Positions 10,826 through 22,758 of a stretch of 64,000 nucleotides of DNA are shown here, piece by piece. The notes under the pieces were generated by a model that was not told the origin of the DNA, made no database searches, and saw only the letters and a list, made by a program, of their open reading frames with translations. The stretch is from the NCBI GenBank assembly GCA_034770075.1, contig CM068386.1, forward strand, positions 39,613,990-39,677,989, written 5' to 3'. Each line of letters begins with the position of its first letter. Positions within the stretch are counted from its first letter, which is position 1. This DNA is from Aralia elata. Its lineage: Eukaryota > Streptophyta > Magnoliopsida > Apiales > Araliaceae. Both the position numbers and the translations under genes were made by a program.

Positions 10826-11787
10826 ATGGCGCCAAGAAGAAGATCATAGTTAGAGATAGATAGTGAGGGGGAACAAAGTGAAGTTAACCCAATGCAACAG
10901 TTTGTAAAATTACTATTAGGGGCATTACAGAGTCGTCCCTTAGAAAATCAGAACCTGATCCCAGTGCGAAGTGTAACGTTTAAAGATTTCAAGAGTGTAG
11001 GTCCTCCCAAATTTAAGGGAACCTCTGAGCCAATAGAGGCTCAGGGTTGGATAAAGGAAATAAAAAAAGCATTTAAAATTGTTGGAGTTAGAGAAGACCA
11101 GAAGACGGTCTTTGCTACCTACTTTTTGAAAGGCGAGGCAAACTTCTAGTGGGAAGCTAACCAAGCCAGGGCTGGGAGGGAGTAGTATTATGGGATAGGT
11201 TCAAGGAGATATTCTTTGAGAACTACTTCCCAAGAAGCATGCATAATAGGGTGGAAGTACGGTTTCTAGATTTGAAACAAGGGGACTTAACAGTGCCCTA
11301 ATATGCAACCAAATTCAATGAATTGGCCAGATTTGCTACGCATCAGGTTGATACGGAAGAGAGGAAGACAAGGAGGTTCGAACAGGGTTTAAAACCCTGG
11401 ATTTGTAACAATTTGTCTATACTACAGCTAGAAACCTTCGCGCAAATTCTGGAGAAGGCCATAATTGTCGAAGGCAAAAATGAAACCTTAATTAAGTTTG
11501 ATAAAGAGAAAAAGAATAATTGTGAGGGAGGAAATGATAAAATAGAAACTAATAACGGGGGAAATGGTAATAAAAGGAAGCAGGATAATAAAGAAGAAGA
11601 AGAAACATGTAAAATATTTGGTAAGAATCACGTAGGAACTTGTTGGAGAAGCGAAAATGTGTGTTATTGATGTGGGCAAAAGGGGCATTACTCTACCAAC
11701 TGTCCAAATCCTAAGAAGAACATGTGTTTTAGTTGTGGGGACCTAGACCATCACGTGAGAGATTGCCCAAAGAAAGAAGCAAAATGA
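10826..11787 (+). pseudogene. Degenerate Gag of Tekay-like element C
   Basis: Starts with MAPRRRS at 10826, as in Tekay/Del Gag proteins, and follows the same sequence order as the Gag of element H: FKDFKSVGPPKFKG, then EAQGWIKEIKKAF, the capsid-like core with RFKEIFFENYFP, RRFEQGLKPWI, a lysine/asparagine-rich linker and two CCHC knuckles (C-GQKGH-C and CFSCGDLDHHVRDC). Stop codons interrupt it after residue 7, after GEANF, after LTVP and before the first knuckle, and a frameshift lies near 11180. It ends with a stop at 11785-11787 directly before chromodomain-like sequence, so protease, RT, RNase H and almost all integrase are missing. Gag would package the genomic RNA; this copy cannot make a full protein. 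Confidence 0.85.
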
Positions 11788-11870
11788 TTATGAGGAATTA
11801 AGAAGCTACGTGGGAGCTTGAAGAGAAAATGAAGGAAAATACCCGCATTTTATTTACTTAGTATGTACTT
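11788..11870 (+). pseudogene. C-terminal chromodomain stub of element C
   Basis: Around 11802-11850 the sequence encodes EATWELEEKM, the last helix of the chromodomain, identical in order to the end of the H polyprotein (EEATWELEEKM at about 63415). It follows the Gag knuckles immediately, so several kilobases of pol were deleted between them. The final residues are frameshifted. Confidence 0.8.
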
Positions 11871-11892
11871 AATTTCGGGGACGAAATTCTTA

Positions 11893-11906
11893 TAAGGAGG
11901 GGTGAA
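11893..11906 (+). other. Polypurine tract of element C
   Basis: TAAGGAGGGGTGAA directly precedes the 3' LTR start TGTAATATTCTG. It is the expected plus-strand primer site; the upstream phrase GGGGACGAAATTCTTATAAG is typical of Tekay-like 3' ends and recurs as GGGGACAGAATC in H. Confidence 0.85.
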
Positions 11907-13535
11907 TGTAATATTCTGAATCCTTATAAGATTTGTAACGTAACCTTATATGAGTAATAAAGGATGTTTTGGTGATTAAAATTATGTGTTATGTGATTGA
12001 ATATGTGTTTATATGTATGATTATAGAAACTTTTTGCAAAACTTAACTAGGAAATCACTATTCACTAATACGGTAATAATACGAATATTATACGGTCTAA
12101 GTACGAAAAGTCAATGTCAACAATTTCATCTAACTAACTAATTAGAGTAACCAAACTAAGTGGAATCCGATCAAGGTGTAGAAAAAGTAGGGACATTTTG
12201 GCCATTATGAAAATATGAAATACTTACAAACTTGTAAGTATTGATACTTGCTTGGATGAGTTAGTCATTAAATTGAGTTTTTCTAGCTTCTTGGTATGTG
12301 TCAGACAAAAAAAGGTGAGAGGTGGCCTCTTGTGAGCAAGTCTTTGTTGCAAGGACCACTTGGTAGGCCATGGCCTTGTTGGCCACTCTTGAATGGTTTA
12401 GCTTGTAGCTTGTTAATTTAATTGCTTTAGTGTTGTCAAGCAGTGGGAGGGGAGATGTGTCTTTGTTGCAAGTAGCCAAACATTGGTGATGGATGGCCTT
12501 GTTGGCCACTTTGGTTGATTGTGGTGGATGACCCTTATACCCTAGGTCTTGCTTGCTTATAAATAGAGCTCTTATGCCATGTTAATTATCCTTCACCAAA
12601 TCACAAAGAAATTTTAAGAGAGAACATAGTAAGTATATATACTTATAATTGAGAGGAAGACATCAAGTCTTTCTTATTCAAGATAAATCGTAAATTAAGC
12701 TTGCAACTTCAAGACGTAAACCTAGAATTTGTTTATTTCGTATGTTATGTCGTTCATAGTTTTTGATGTTAGAACTTATGAACATATGCATGTTAGGGTT
12801 ATGATTATGTATGATAATGTTAGTGAGTCATAAAGCATGATAAACTAACCAGGTAATGCCTTAGACAACTAATTGAATCAAGTTGTAGCAAGTTAATGCA
12901 TGAACTATGAAACCTTATTTTTAGTAGTTTTTGCAAGAGTTGTGCAGCCTCATATGTATAGATTTGGTCATGAAATTCACATCTAAATTGTAGAGGGGGG
13001 GTTACGAACGCATAGGAAAAAGAATTGCTCAAAAATACCTTATAGATCAAAAGATATGCATGTTTGAATCAAGTAGGGTAAAGTTTGCAAAAGCTGAAAA
13101 TTTTGGCCTAAAGCAGACACCTTAACAAAACGAGTTATGCTACCTGAATTTAATGACGTCACTTAGAGTAGGTTTTGTTCATAAGCAGACACCTAAGCAG
13201 ACGGGTGACGTACTGTCTGAATTATAAAGAAAAACCAAGTCTAAAGCATACAACTAAGCAGATATGTCTTAATTGTCTGGATGATAATTAAAGAAGAACT
13301 AGATATTAAAGAAAGTTAAGAATGTTAAGTTATGTTATAACTAATAGCATATCGATCTCATAAATTATGTAGATTGTACGAAAGACGAGAAATTAGCATA
13401 AGCATAGAAGACGCTATCAGGCAAGTTCTTGCAGTACTATGTGTAAATCTTTATGTGAAAGTTCTAACTTTTACTTGATTGGTGTATTTGTGCAAGTTTG
13501 TCGGACTATGTGCAAATCTTTATGTGCAATGATGT
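11907..13535 (+). mobile_element. 3' LTR of Tekay-like element C, interrupted at 13535
   Basis: Begins TGTAATATTCTG after the PPT. The segment 13049-13535 matches 5134 onwards of the 5' LTR. It stops at GATGT where a minus-strand LTR starts; in the 5' LTR the same site continues GATGTACTATAAAAC. The missing remainder should lie beyond the right edge of the window. Short open frames such as 12261-12509 (minus) are not supported as genes. Confidence 0.8.
12558..12565 (+). promoter_or_regulatory. Putative TATA box of the C LTR
   Basis: TATAAATA lies about 650 bases into the LTR. Just upstream (about 12340-12510) is a diverged duplication containing GGCCTTGTTGGCCACT twice. This would mark the U3/R border; the transcription start is not visible. 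Confidence 0.55.
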
Positions 13536-16489
13536 TGTGACGTCCCCAAATTCGGGTCCCTTGAACCTCAGATTCGGTGCTCACGATACATCATACATAT
13601 CACATCTATCTACCCATTCCTTATGAATTACATCATTCATTCCATTGACTTAATACAAAATATATAATCATCCCAGGTCTTACTAACCTTAATATTACAT
13701 ACCTAATAATACAAACGGTTTAAGTCAAAATATAATATAATATTCATTACATAAGTGACACTATTTGATCGCCTTCGCTTTGCCTTTATCCTTCTTAGAC
13801 CCTTCGGCTACCTCGACTTTAGCTGAAAAGTTTTATTTTAAGTAAGGGTGAGCAACTAATTTGCTCAGCAAGTTAAAGCGTACAATAAAGGATATATCAT
13901 GAACAGAAGAGTTTAACTTTCTGAAATTTCAACAATGTTTCAAAGATTATGAAGTAGCTAAGCAATAATTCATTTCAAGTAACAAGAATTTTCTTGAATT
14001 TCTTGCTGAATAATACATCAAGAATGAAAGAGTTAAAATTCGTTCGAAGATTCAATAATATTCAATTGATCATGAAGGATTAGCAATACTGCAATAATAG
14101 TCAATAAAGTGGGATAATACCCAGATTTCATGCTGAGTGATCACAATAGATCGTGAACTACTAGAGGAATCATCAGCTAATAATATTGAATACCTCAAGA
14201 GTATAAGTTAATCGTATAGACTAAATATACTCTTCTGCAAGTACGTGAAGGGATCAGCTTCATTGTACCCGTGATTATGCATAATACTCAAACATAGCGC
14301 GCAAGTCGGGTTTCCGACAATAAAATTTCCCCTGATTTATTTTTTCAGGGTTGTTCATCTCAGTCTTACATCATGAGTCCATACCACAACAATATGGTTT
14401 GGATTGCTTTCAAAGAAATACTACGATTTCAACACATAACATCAATATTGGTCTAGCCGAAATCAATGGCATAGATCTTTCAATAACAAAACAGTTCATA
14501 ATTAATAGAACGTTTCATGCGATATCAATTTAATATTTAGTCTAGCTGAAACAACTAGCTGAAACATGGCTCATAAACAGTTTATGAATAAAGAACTCTA
14601 ATTATTTCACAGTTCAAATAATAGAACATAAAATCAATTGCACAAAGTGCGAATGCCAATAATCATTATAGATGTGGAATAATCAACAATAATTATCCAC
14701 TAACATGTTTGAAAAATAATAACTCAAGTTTGAGTTAGGGAAACTTGCCTTGTCCGTCGATTAATGCTACACAATCTAATTTATTCTCTTATGAAAGACC
14801 TATCATTTATAAGATTGATCTTTCAATCAGCATAACATATTATAACTCATTTAGTCACATAAATCAAATATTAGATACTACAATAAATCATTAGTAATAT
14901 TATCATCCTTTGATAATATTTTATCACATAATCATCATCTTAAACTCCCTTTTAATATCAAATAATATTTCATCACTTCTTAACATTATTAATCACATAA
15001 TAATATTTTATTCCATTTTCAATATTATTAACTACTTAATAATATTTTATTCATTTACAAGTATTATTAATCATTTAATAACATCTTACTCATCTCATAA
15101 TATTATTAATCATTTAATAATATTTTAGTAACTCTTTAGTAATATCTTAATCATTTACAAATATTATTAACCATTTAATAATATTTTAATCATTTACTAA
15201 TATTATTAATCCCTAACTAATATTATTAATCATTTAATAATATTTTAATCCTTAACTAATATTATTCATTATTTAATAATATTTTAATCACTTATTAATA
15301 TTATTAATCATTTAATACTATTTTAATTACTTATAAACAATTTAATCTAATTGTTTATCCCTTACTATTGAATTTATTTAACAAACATAATATACCATAA
15401 ACATAATATTTTATTAAAAATGACCAAAATATCCTTACATAATCTGATCATATCATATTAAGGGTCTTTATGCAATAAAATCACATTTTCACCATTTTTA
15501 ACATTACATTACTTATTTTATCCATTTATTCATAACTCAATCATTCACATGAAAAATACCAAAACAACTCAAAAAATAATTTTCTTTTCAGAAAAATATC
15601 AGAATATGATATCCTCATGAACATATAATTTTTCTGGAATTTTCCAATTTCATTTACTATTTTTAAATGTTCCAAAACAGTCCAAAAGTGTTACAATTAT
15701 CATAAATTATCTTTTTGTTCAAAAATTATAAACTTTATACGGTAGTCTCCTGTATCAAAACCTAGCTCCTGTAAAAATTTCACATTTTTTTGAGTTGTAT
15801 TTTAGGAGTTATTACAGTTTACTTTTAAAACCGCACTTTCTTATAAAAGTCATAACTCTCATTCTATACATCAATAAATTACCATCTTTGGACATGACCT
15901 AGTTAACTTGATATATACAATACCACAAAAGTTTGGAATTTTTAGAGCAACCAAAGTAGCCGAAACAGCCCTTTTGCAAAACTAGCTTGAACAGTTTTAT
16001 TTTCCCTTTTTTCCTTTAACTGGATTGTTTTCACCAAAACAGTTGTCATTTCTTGCACAGTTAATATATTTGAGTTCTACCACTTGGGTTTATTAGTTAA
16101 CTTACATATCTAATACCTCTCTTTGACGGATCGCAAAAAAAAAGGTGTGGATTTCAAATGGTACACATTTAAATTAAAAAAAAATTTAGGGTTTTCTAAC
16201 TTTAGAAAACTAGTTTTTCTTTTCTTTTGTTTTTCAAATAAATCAACACCCAATATGGCATGATCTAAACATAATACACTCTTTAATATGTAGATCTAAG
16301 ATTTTAGAGTTTTGAAACATTAGATCTTTATTTCATTAAACCACCAAAATAAAATATATAAACTAAATGTTTAGGGTTTGATTTTTATACCTTGTTCTTA
16401 TTGCTCTACTTCTTCTCCTCCCACAATATATTACCAAGCTAGATGGCATGAGAAAATTTTCTTCCCTCTTTCCTCCTTGTAGCTGTCGA
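13536..16489 (-). mobile_element. 3' LTR (partial) of Tekay-like element G
   Basis: Starts at 13536 with TGTGACGTCCCC, the reverse complement of a Tekay-type LTR end (GGGGACGTCACA), immediately after the candidate duplication GATGT (13531-13535). The U5 word TTGCTCAGCAAG is near 13860. There is a degenerate 25-35 base AT repeat (AATATTATTAATCATTTAAT type) over 14890-15350 and no coding frame. It ends abruptly near 16489, where Copia LTR sequence from mid-LTR begins. I assign it to the same element as the minus-strand protease/RT piece at 54504-54912 because orientation, lineage and order fit; this link is inference. Confidence 0.65.
14890..15350. repeat. AT-rich degenerate tandem repeat
   Basis: Repeating ATTATTAATCATTTAATAAT-like units of roughly 25-35 bases. 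The open frame 14910-15128 is only a read-through of this repeat. Confidence 0.7.
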
Positions 16490-17116
16490 GAATTTATGTG
16501 AGAGTACTTCTATTAATTAATTCTCAATCCCTATTAGGAATTAAATAATAGTAATAGTAATAATAATAATAAGACTCCTCTTATTAATTTATATTTAATA
16601 TTTCTAAAATATTAAATAATAAATATTAAGCTATTTAATTTATTCTATCTCCATAGACTAAATTAAATACACTTAACTTATTATTATAATTATGCCATTT
16701 ACTTCTTAAATAAATATTTTCCTTTTGCGGTGTGACCCTTTAGGTTCTCCATATTAAACCGGTTGTGAATAAATTAATTAGAACAATTCTAATCTTATTT
16801 AAATAAATAAATTAAACTATTTAATTCATTTAAATAAATAATATTTATTCTACAATAAGGGTAAACCCCTTAGCGATCAACGACTTTTCAGATAATATAG
16901 ATTTCAACATTAATCATAAAAGAACCTTTCAGTGCATAGTTACCGTACAATTCAATCCTTCTACCATACAATGTCCCAATTAAATATAAGACATGGAATT
17001 ACTGTCAAGTCTTATTTTATTTAATTATATGTATTTCGATTCTTAAATACACAACTCTAAATAATGCAAATTAGAAACTCTTTTGTAATTTCATTCTGCC
17101 TTGGCCAAGGACTACT
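16490..17116 (-). mobile_element. Internal part of the 3' LTR of Copia element A
   Basis: Matches the middle of the Copia LTR seen complete at 39124-40942, 44220-46054 and 51369-53200. Both LTR ends are missing: the left end is fused to the G LTR, and at about 17114 the sequence jumps from CCAAGGACTACT to internal sequence, deleting the LTR start, PPT and the last part of pol. Confidence 0.8.
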
Positions 17117-20100
17117 AGTTCTATAATGAACTTTTCATCCAAACAATCAACTTGCAGCTTCATTTACAGCTATATACTTTGTTTTTGTCACTAAACCAAC
17201 AATTCTTTGCTGTTTGGAACCTTTCCAATTCACTACACCACCTTTTGAGGTAACTATTTACCCTAAAATGGATTTGTTATCGTCTTGGTTAGTCTGAAAA
17301 ACTTGAGTCTATTTAGCCCTCTAGTTTTTAATTCAAACCCACCATGTATCATGATCACATCTTCAGTACCGGTTAAGTACCTAAAGATGTTTATCACTGT
17401 CTTACAATCATCATCTCCAGAATATGACTGATTAACATCAAGCCTTGTATATTCATTGCATACATGATAGTAACTCATGCGATCTCTCTTTCAATTGGGG
17501 ACAATTTTAGAGAGATACACTCCATGGCTCATCATCATGAGACCTCTTTTGGAGTGTGCCATGCTAAACACCTTTAGCATCAAACGAATATATATTCCTT
17601 GGGTCAAGCCGAACATCCTTTTAAATCTATCTATGTAGATTTATATCCCCAATCTATAGGATGCTCCTCCCAAGTCATTCATGGAGGAATGTTTAGACAA
17701 TTTTATCTTTACTGACTGTAGCATTGGTATGTTATTCTTTATCGGTAGTATATCAACATATAATACAAGGAATGTCACAGTGCTCCTACTGACCATTTTG
17801 TACACACTAGGTTCATTCTCGTTTTTGATAAAATCAAACTCTTTTGGTTGTCTCATCAAAACGAATGTTCCATCTTTGAGAAGCTTGCTTCAATCCATCA
17901 ATGGATCATTGTAGCTTAAAACACGATTTGCTTCAACCTTTGAAACAAATTCCTCTGGCTGTATCATACATACATTCTCCTCAAGTCTTTATTGAGGAAG
18001 GACGTCTCCACATCCATTTTGCCAGATTTCGTAATAAGCTGTAATCACAAGCAAAATCCAAATGGACTTGAGCATTACCCGGTAATAAGGTTTTATCACA
18101 GTCAACTCCTTGACTTGAAAAACCTTTTAAACAGGTCTGGTCTTATAGGTCTCCACCTTGCCATTTGCCCCAGTCTTTCTCTTAAAGACCCATATTCACC
18201 CTCTAGGCACTATGCCCTTTGTGGAGTAACCAGAGTCTATACTTGGTTCTCATACATGGAGTCCATTTCGGATTTCATGGCCATCTGACGTTTCTCTGAG
18301 TGTCTTCTACTCATAGCCTCATCGTATATAACTGGATCATCATCTTCTACGATGCGTACCTCATCATCATCCTCTATGATGAATCCATACCTCCCAGGTA
18401 TCTTTGGTACTCTTCCAGATTTGCGATTCGGTTGTGGTACAATAGGTCTATCTACAGGTTCTTCGGTTCGACTTAAAGTGCTTTGTGGTTCTTGAACTCC
18501 TTCAAGATCTATTACCCTCCCACTAGCTCCTTCAATGATAAACACCTTTATCTTAGAAGGTAGCATGTAGGATTATAGTGATAATACCCTAAAACTTTCT
18601 ATAGGATATCCCACAAATCTGCACTTGTCAGATTTTGTCCCAAACTTATCTTGGAAACCTTTTCACATAAGCTGGACAACCCCTTATCTTAACATACTTA
18701 AGAGTAGGAATCCTCCCTATCCATAACCTTTATAGAGTCTTGGGCTCAGATTTTGAGGTTACCTTATTTTGTAGATATGCAGCCGTTTCTAGGGCATAAC
18801 CCCAGATGGATACTAGAATGTCGGTAAAAATCATCATGGACTGCACCATGTCCAACAAGGTACAATTTTTCCTTTTAGATACACCAATCAATTATTGCGT
18901 ATCAGGAGGTGTCCATTATGAGAAAATACCATTTTGAGATGATGTAGAAACTCATTGCATAAGTATTCTTTCCTCGATCTGATCAAAGAATCTTAATACT
19001 TTGTCAATATGTTTCACTTCTGAATTCTTTGAACCTTTCAAAATGATTCAGACTTGTATTTCATCAAATACACACATTCAACTCTTTGAATGACCATCTC
19101 CTTTTCTTTTATTAGTTTATTCAATTTGCAAAATATTTTTCATGTAAGTCAAGTATACAAAATCTATCAAGTATTCTTCCAATTTCAAACAAAACATTAT
19201 CATTATAAATAGAACAACAATTGTTCTTAAATATAATACCAGAACCATCATTGTCCAATAACGGAAGTAATAATATTTCTAAAGAGAACTGAAATATAAT
19301 AACAACTTATTAACTTAATAGACTTGCCCGTTGGCAATGCTAAACTATAAGTTTCTATGGTTAATGCAGCAACCTTTGCTCCATTCCCATACATAAGATT
19401 ACTTACTCTTTGTTTAGCTTTCTACTTCTGCTTAGTCTTTGCATTTGATTACATACGTGATAACTACAGCCGGTATCCAATACCCAAGTAGAACCTTGAC
19501 TTACAGAAAGCTTCACTAAGCTTCTTCTAGTTAGCCTCTGTAAGATTTTCCTTACAGTTTCCTTTCTAGTATATAGGCTTATTGCAGTGGAAGCAAACTC
19601 CTTTGCTATCTGCATCAGTATTGTTCTTATTGTCCTTTGTTTTTGCCTTTCCATTTACCTTCTTTGAATTGTTCTTCTTTTAAGAAGATCATTTGGCCCT
19701 CTTCCGCTTCCTGGAAGAATCATCTACCAGTAAGACTTGGTCTTTCTTGATTGGAAAGTGACTCTTTACAGTTTTTCAACATGTTTAAGCAACTCAGGCA
19801 GGCTAACATATAGCTTGTTCATGTGAAAATTCACAATAATTTGTGAGAAAGAGTCCGGAAGTGATTGCAAGATCAAATCTTGGATCAACTCTCCATCCAT
19901 TAAAACCTAGTTGTCCCAATTGTTCAATCAGATTGATCATTTTAGGACATATGTCCGTACTGTAGTCCCATCGGTCATTCTAGATTAGAAAAACTCCTTA
20001 GATATCTAATATCTAATAGTCCTACTTTCCTCGCCATTCAACTCCGTGAAGGTGCAGGAGTATAGTACGAGCATCCATAGTTTCATGCTGACGCTGAAGC

Positions 20101-20270
20101 TCGTTACTCATGGATGCGAGCATGATGCATTGAGCCAACTGTGCATCATCTTGCCACTTTCTAAAAGTAGCAATCTCTTCCTCAGAGGCATTGTCTGCAA
20201 CCATTGCAGGGATAGGCGTATTAAGGACATAAGATAGCTTTTCAGTCTTGAGAACTATTCTCAAATTTCT
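17117..20270 (-). pseudogene. Gag-pol remains of Copia element A
   Basis: Reading right to left: a UBN2-type Gag (LKTEKLSYVLNTPIPAM near 20240; LASMSNELQRQHETMDA near 20100), a degraded zinc knuckle near 19580, protease (WVLDTGCSYHVCN, about 19450-19490), an integrase C-terminal fragment (about 18760-18900), then RVT_2 reverse transcriptase from about 18550 (YGFIIEDDDEVR linker, ends near 17260). RT has YVDI where the family has YVDD. Many stops and frameshifts break every domain. The region between protease and integrase core is deleted exactly as in copies B and D. The last part, including RNase H, is lost at the 17116 junction. The protein cannot function. Confidence 0.85.
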
Positions 20271-20547
20271 TAATCAGTCCGTTTAATATAGTCCAATTAA
20301 TTAGCATCCAATATGCTCCGCAGTGTTAGTAAATTAGACATTGTAAAATTCTGTAAATGAATTTGTAATTTAACAACATTTTAGCATACATTCATTTAAT
20401 TAATTACCAAAATAAATTAGGTCTTTATTTTAAATTGGTATCTCTCACTTTTTCATCAAACTATATTACCCTCAATATATATAGTTCGGCAAATCTAATT
20501 AAACGTTTGCTAGTGAGAATAAGGATCTCATTTCAAATGTATATAGC

Positions 20548-20748
20548 CTTGTGTGACACAACAAACGATATATAAATAAATAGGTAGACAACTATTGTCA
20601 ATTACATCACTATGTAACTCCTTGTATTTTGCTTCTTAGATTATTTTGATCAAGTGTGACACATCTGAATCAAAACTATCCAAGTTAAGTCCAACCTACC
20701 ACTTCCATATATTCGAAAGAAAAACACTGTCCTTGTGTGACACAACAA
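20548..20748 (-). repeat. Three TTGTGTGACACAA-type motifs, copy A
   Basis: At about 20548, 20652 and 20731 element A has GTGTGACACA where B and D have GTGGTGACACA; the same G is missing from all three copies in A. A fourth unit is deleted together with about 100 bases. Confidence 0.75.
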
Positions 20749-21519
20749 TCTCAAATTAAATATTTAATACTCTATCGCTTTACCATGCTAGAAGGCGACG
20801 TTCGATATTCCAAATATCTTTGAACGCTTAGGACTTAATATAATTTCTTTGAGGGGTTTGTAATTATTAGTCTATTCTTGTTTAGCGCGCATACACATAT
20901 ATATATATAAAATACGCATCACATTATTTAACATGCGAAGCATGTTGTATAATATATAATATATATATATAGTAATCATACACATATAGAATACTATATT
21001 CTACTCGGATTGATTATGGACTTTTATTCTAGTTTGGTTCACTAGAGCCACCAAATGAACCAAAAGGTCAAACATAGGGTGCAAAAACAAAATTTAAATA
21101 TAACTATTACATTCAAACCCGGGCTCCATTACAAACGGGTCTTCAAGCTCTCCTTGCTCCTTTGTCTCCAATTCTTCAAGTAATTCTAACTAAACCTATT
21201 ACATAAACTATTTACAATAAATAGAAACCTTGATCAGTAGTCAAGGGGAAGTACATAGGAGGAATATAGAATTTACATTAAGAAAAATTAGAGAAGACGA
21301 GGTACGCAGACCCCATTTATAAAAAATCCATTCATTCAAGTATCCACTAAAATAAATCCAATCACACATTGGTCAGTAGTCCATAATCAATCCCTATTTA
21401 TTATCATACATATCTCCATATGTATCAATAAATAACATTCATCCCATGAATATTAAAACCATTCCATATATGCATTGATATCATTTAATGGGCAATTAAA
21501 AGTTTACTAGAAATCCAAT

Positions 21520-21960
21520 TTTGAAACAAAAATAAACTCCTTTATTTTAATCAAAATTTAAATCATAATAAACTTATTTATTTTATTTTATCCAATTTTG
21601 AATAAAAATAAACTCCTTTATTTTTAATCAAATTCCAAATCAAAATAAACTCTTTTATTTCAATTAACATGGAATCCAATTTCAAGTTCAAAACAAACTC
21701 TTTTATTTTAACTTAAAATTGTTGGAAAATAAAATATGTTGAATCCTATTCCTTGTCAAAATAAACATCTTTATTTTAAGGAAACATGAAATCCTATTCC
21801 ATATGTGAATAAACTCCTTTATTCTAGGAAACATGGAATCCTATTCTAAATGTGAATAAACTCATTTATTCTAGTTAACGTAGAATCCAATTCCAAGTTC
21901 AAATAAAATTTCAAAATTTAATTATATTTCAATTCAAAATAAACCTTTTATCTCAATTGA
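21520..21960. repeat. AT-rich hairpin array in the Copia leader, copy A
   Basis: Repeated core AAATAAACTCCTTTATTT with a CTCC or CATC loop. One unit reads GAATAAACTCCTTTATTC, a change matched on both arms. Outer arms also pair, for example TTCCTTGTC before and AAGGAA after the core near 21758-21783. Confidence 0.75.
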
Positions 21961-22000
21961 AAATAAATAAAATCAAAATAAAAAATTTTCAAATTCTGCA

Positions 22001-22138
22001 GACCGGTGCGGCCGCGCTCCAAAATGAACTAGGAGCGGCGCGGCCGCGCTGCACCCCCAGAAACGATTTCTGAGTTCGGGTGCGGCCGCGCTCCAGAATG
22101 AACTGGAAGCGGCGCGGCCGCGCCGCGTAGCAGACTTC
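22001..22138. repeat. GC-rich palindrome block, Copia A (GCGGCCGC)
   Basis: Four copies of GCGGCCGCGC separated by spacers containing AAAATGAACTAGGAGC, CCCCAGAAACGATTTCTG and AGAATGAACTGGAAGC. Each core is a perfect 8-bp palindrome. Confidence 0.85.
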
Positions 22139-22241
22139 GAAATTTTGTTTCGTTGCCCAAAAAATCGATCTAATCGCATACCCATACATACATGGAATCA
22201 TAATAATCGATAATTAGCACAAGGTTAGGCTCTGATGTCAC

Positions 22242-22758
22242 TGTTAAGTTTGTATATAGCGCGAACATGCAATAAAATTACATAAATAGTGCAGAAGCGC
22301 AATAAAACGGATTTTAAAATTTTTCATACAAACCATCAACATGATTTTTCCTTGTGTTCAATTATCAATTAACGAAAGAGATAGAGATTAAGAAATTATA
22401 CCCTCGTAGAACCGTGCTTCCTCGGGTACAAGTTCACCTCCAATTCCTTCGCGTTTTCCTTGAATTTCATCGATTAAATTCCTTCCTTTGATCAACGTTA
22501 GCCACCCAAGTGTTTGGCCTCTAGAGGTGATCCACCAAGGAATAATAGTTGTTCAAGAAGATGGTGGTTGGCAAAACCCTAGTTTCTATCTCTATAGAAA
22601 TTGCAAGTACTCTCTCTCTCCAATTCTTATGGAAGAGTGTGTAACTATCTAACCCTAAATTATGATAAGACTCCTCTTATTTATAGATATAGGGAACCCT
22701 CCTAAACTATTTAGGATTAGGGTTTTTATTTTAATTAAAATCCTTTAATTAATTAAAC
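22242..22758 (-). mobile_element. 5' LTR of Copia element A, first part
   Basis: Starts TGTTAAGTTTGTATATAGCG (minus-strand LTR end) right after the primer site. A TATTTATA (minus-strand TATA box) is at about 22679. It is interrupted at 22758 by element B; TAAAC at 22754-22758 is the expected target duplication. It resumes at 30683. Confidence 0.85.

Larger units (their letters stand above)
20271..22241 (-). mobile_element. 5' leader of Copia element A
   Basis: Non-coding 2-kb leader between primer site and Gag. From right to left it holds the primer site (22229-22240, TGACATCAGAGC on the minus strand), a GC-rich palindrome block (22001-22138), an AT-rich hairpin array (21520-21960) and three TTGTGTGACACAACAA motifs (20548, 20652, 20731). 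The open frames at 21973-22201 are read-through of the GC block. Confidence 0.8.

Noticed and set aside
12261..12509. Minus-strand 82-codon open frame in the C LTR
   Set aside because: Generated by a duplicated GGCCTTGTTGGCCACT segment upstream of the TATA box.
21973..22201. Open frames reading SFWSAAAP-like peptides in GC blocks (also 24539-24807 and 51088-51404)
   Set aside because: They are read-through of the GC palindromes on both strands, in non-coding leaders, and differ in frame between copies.
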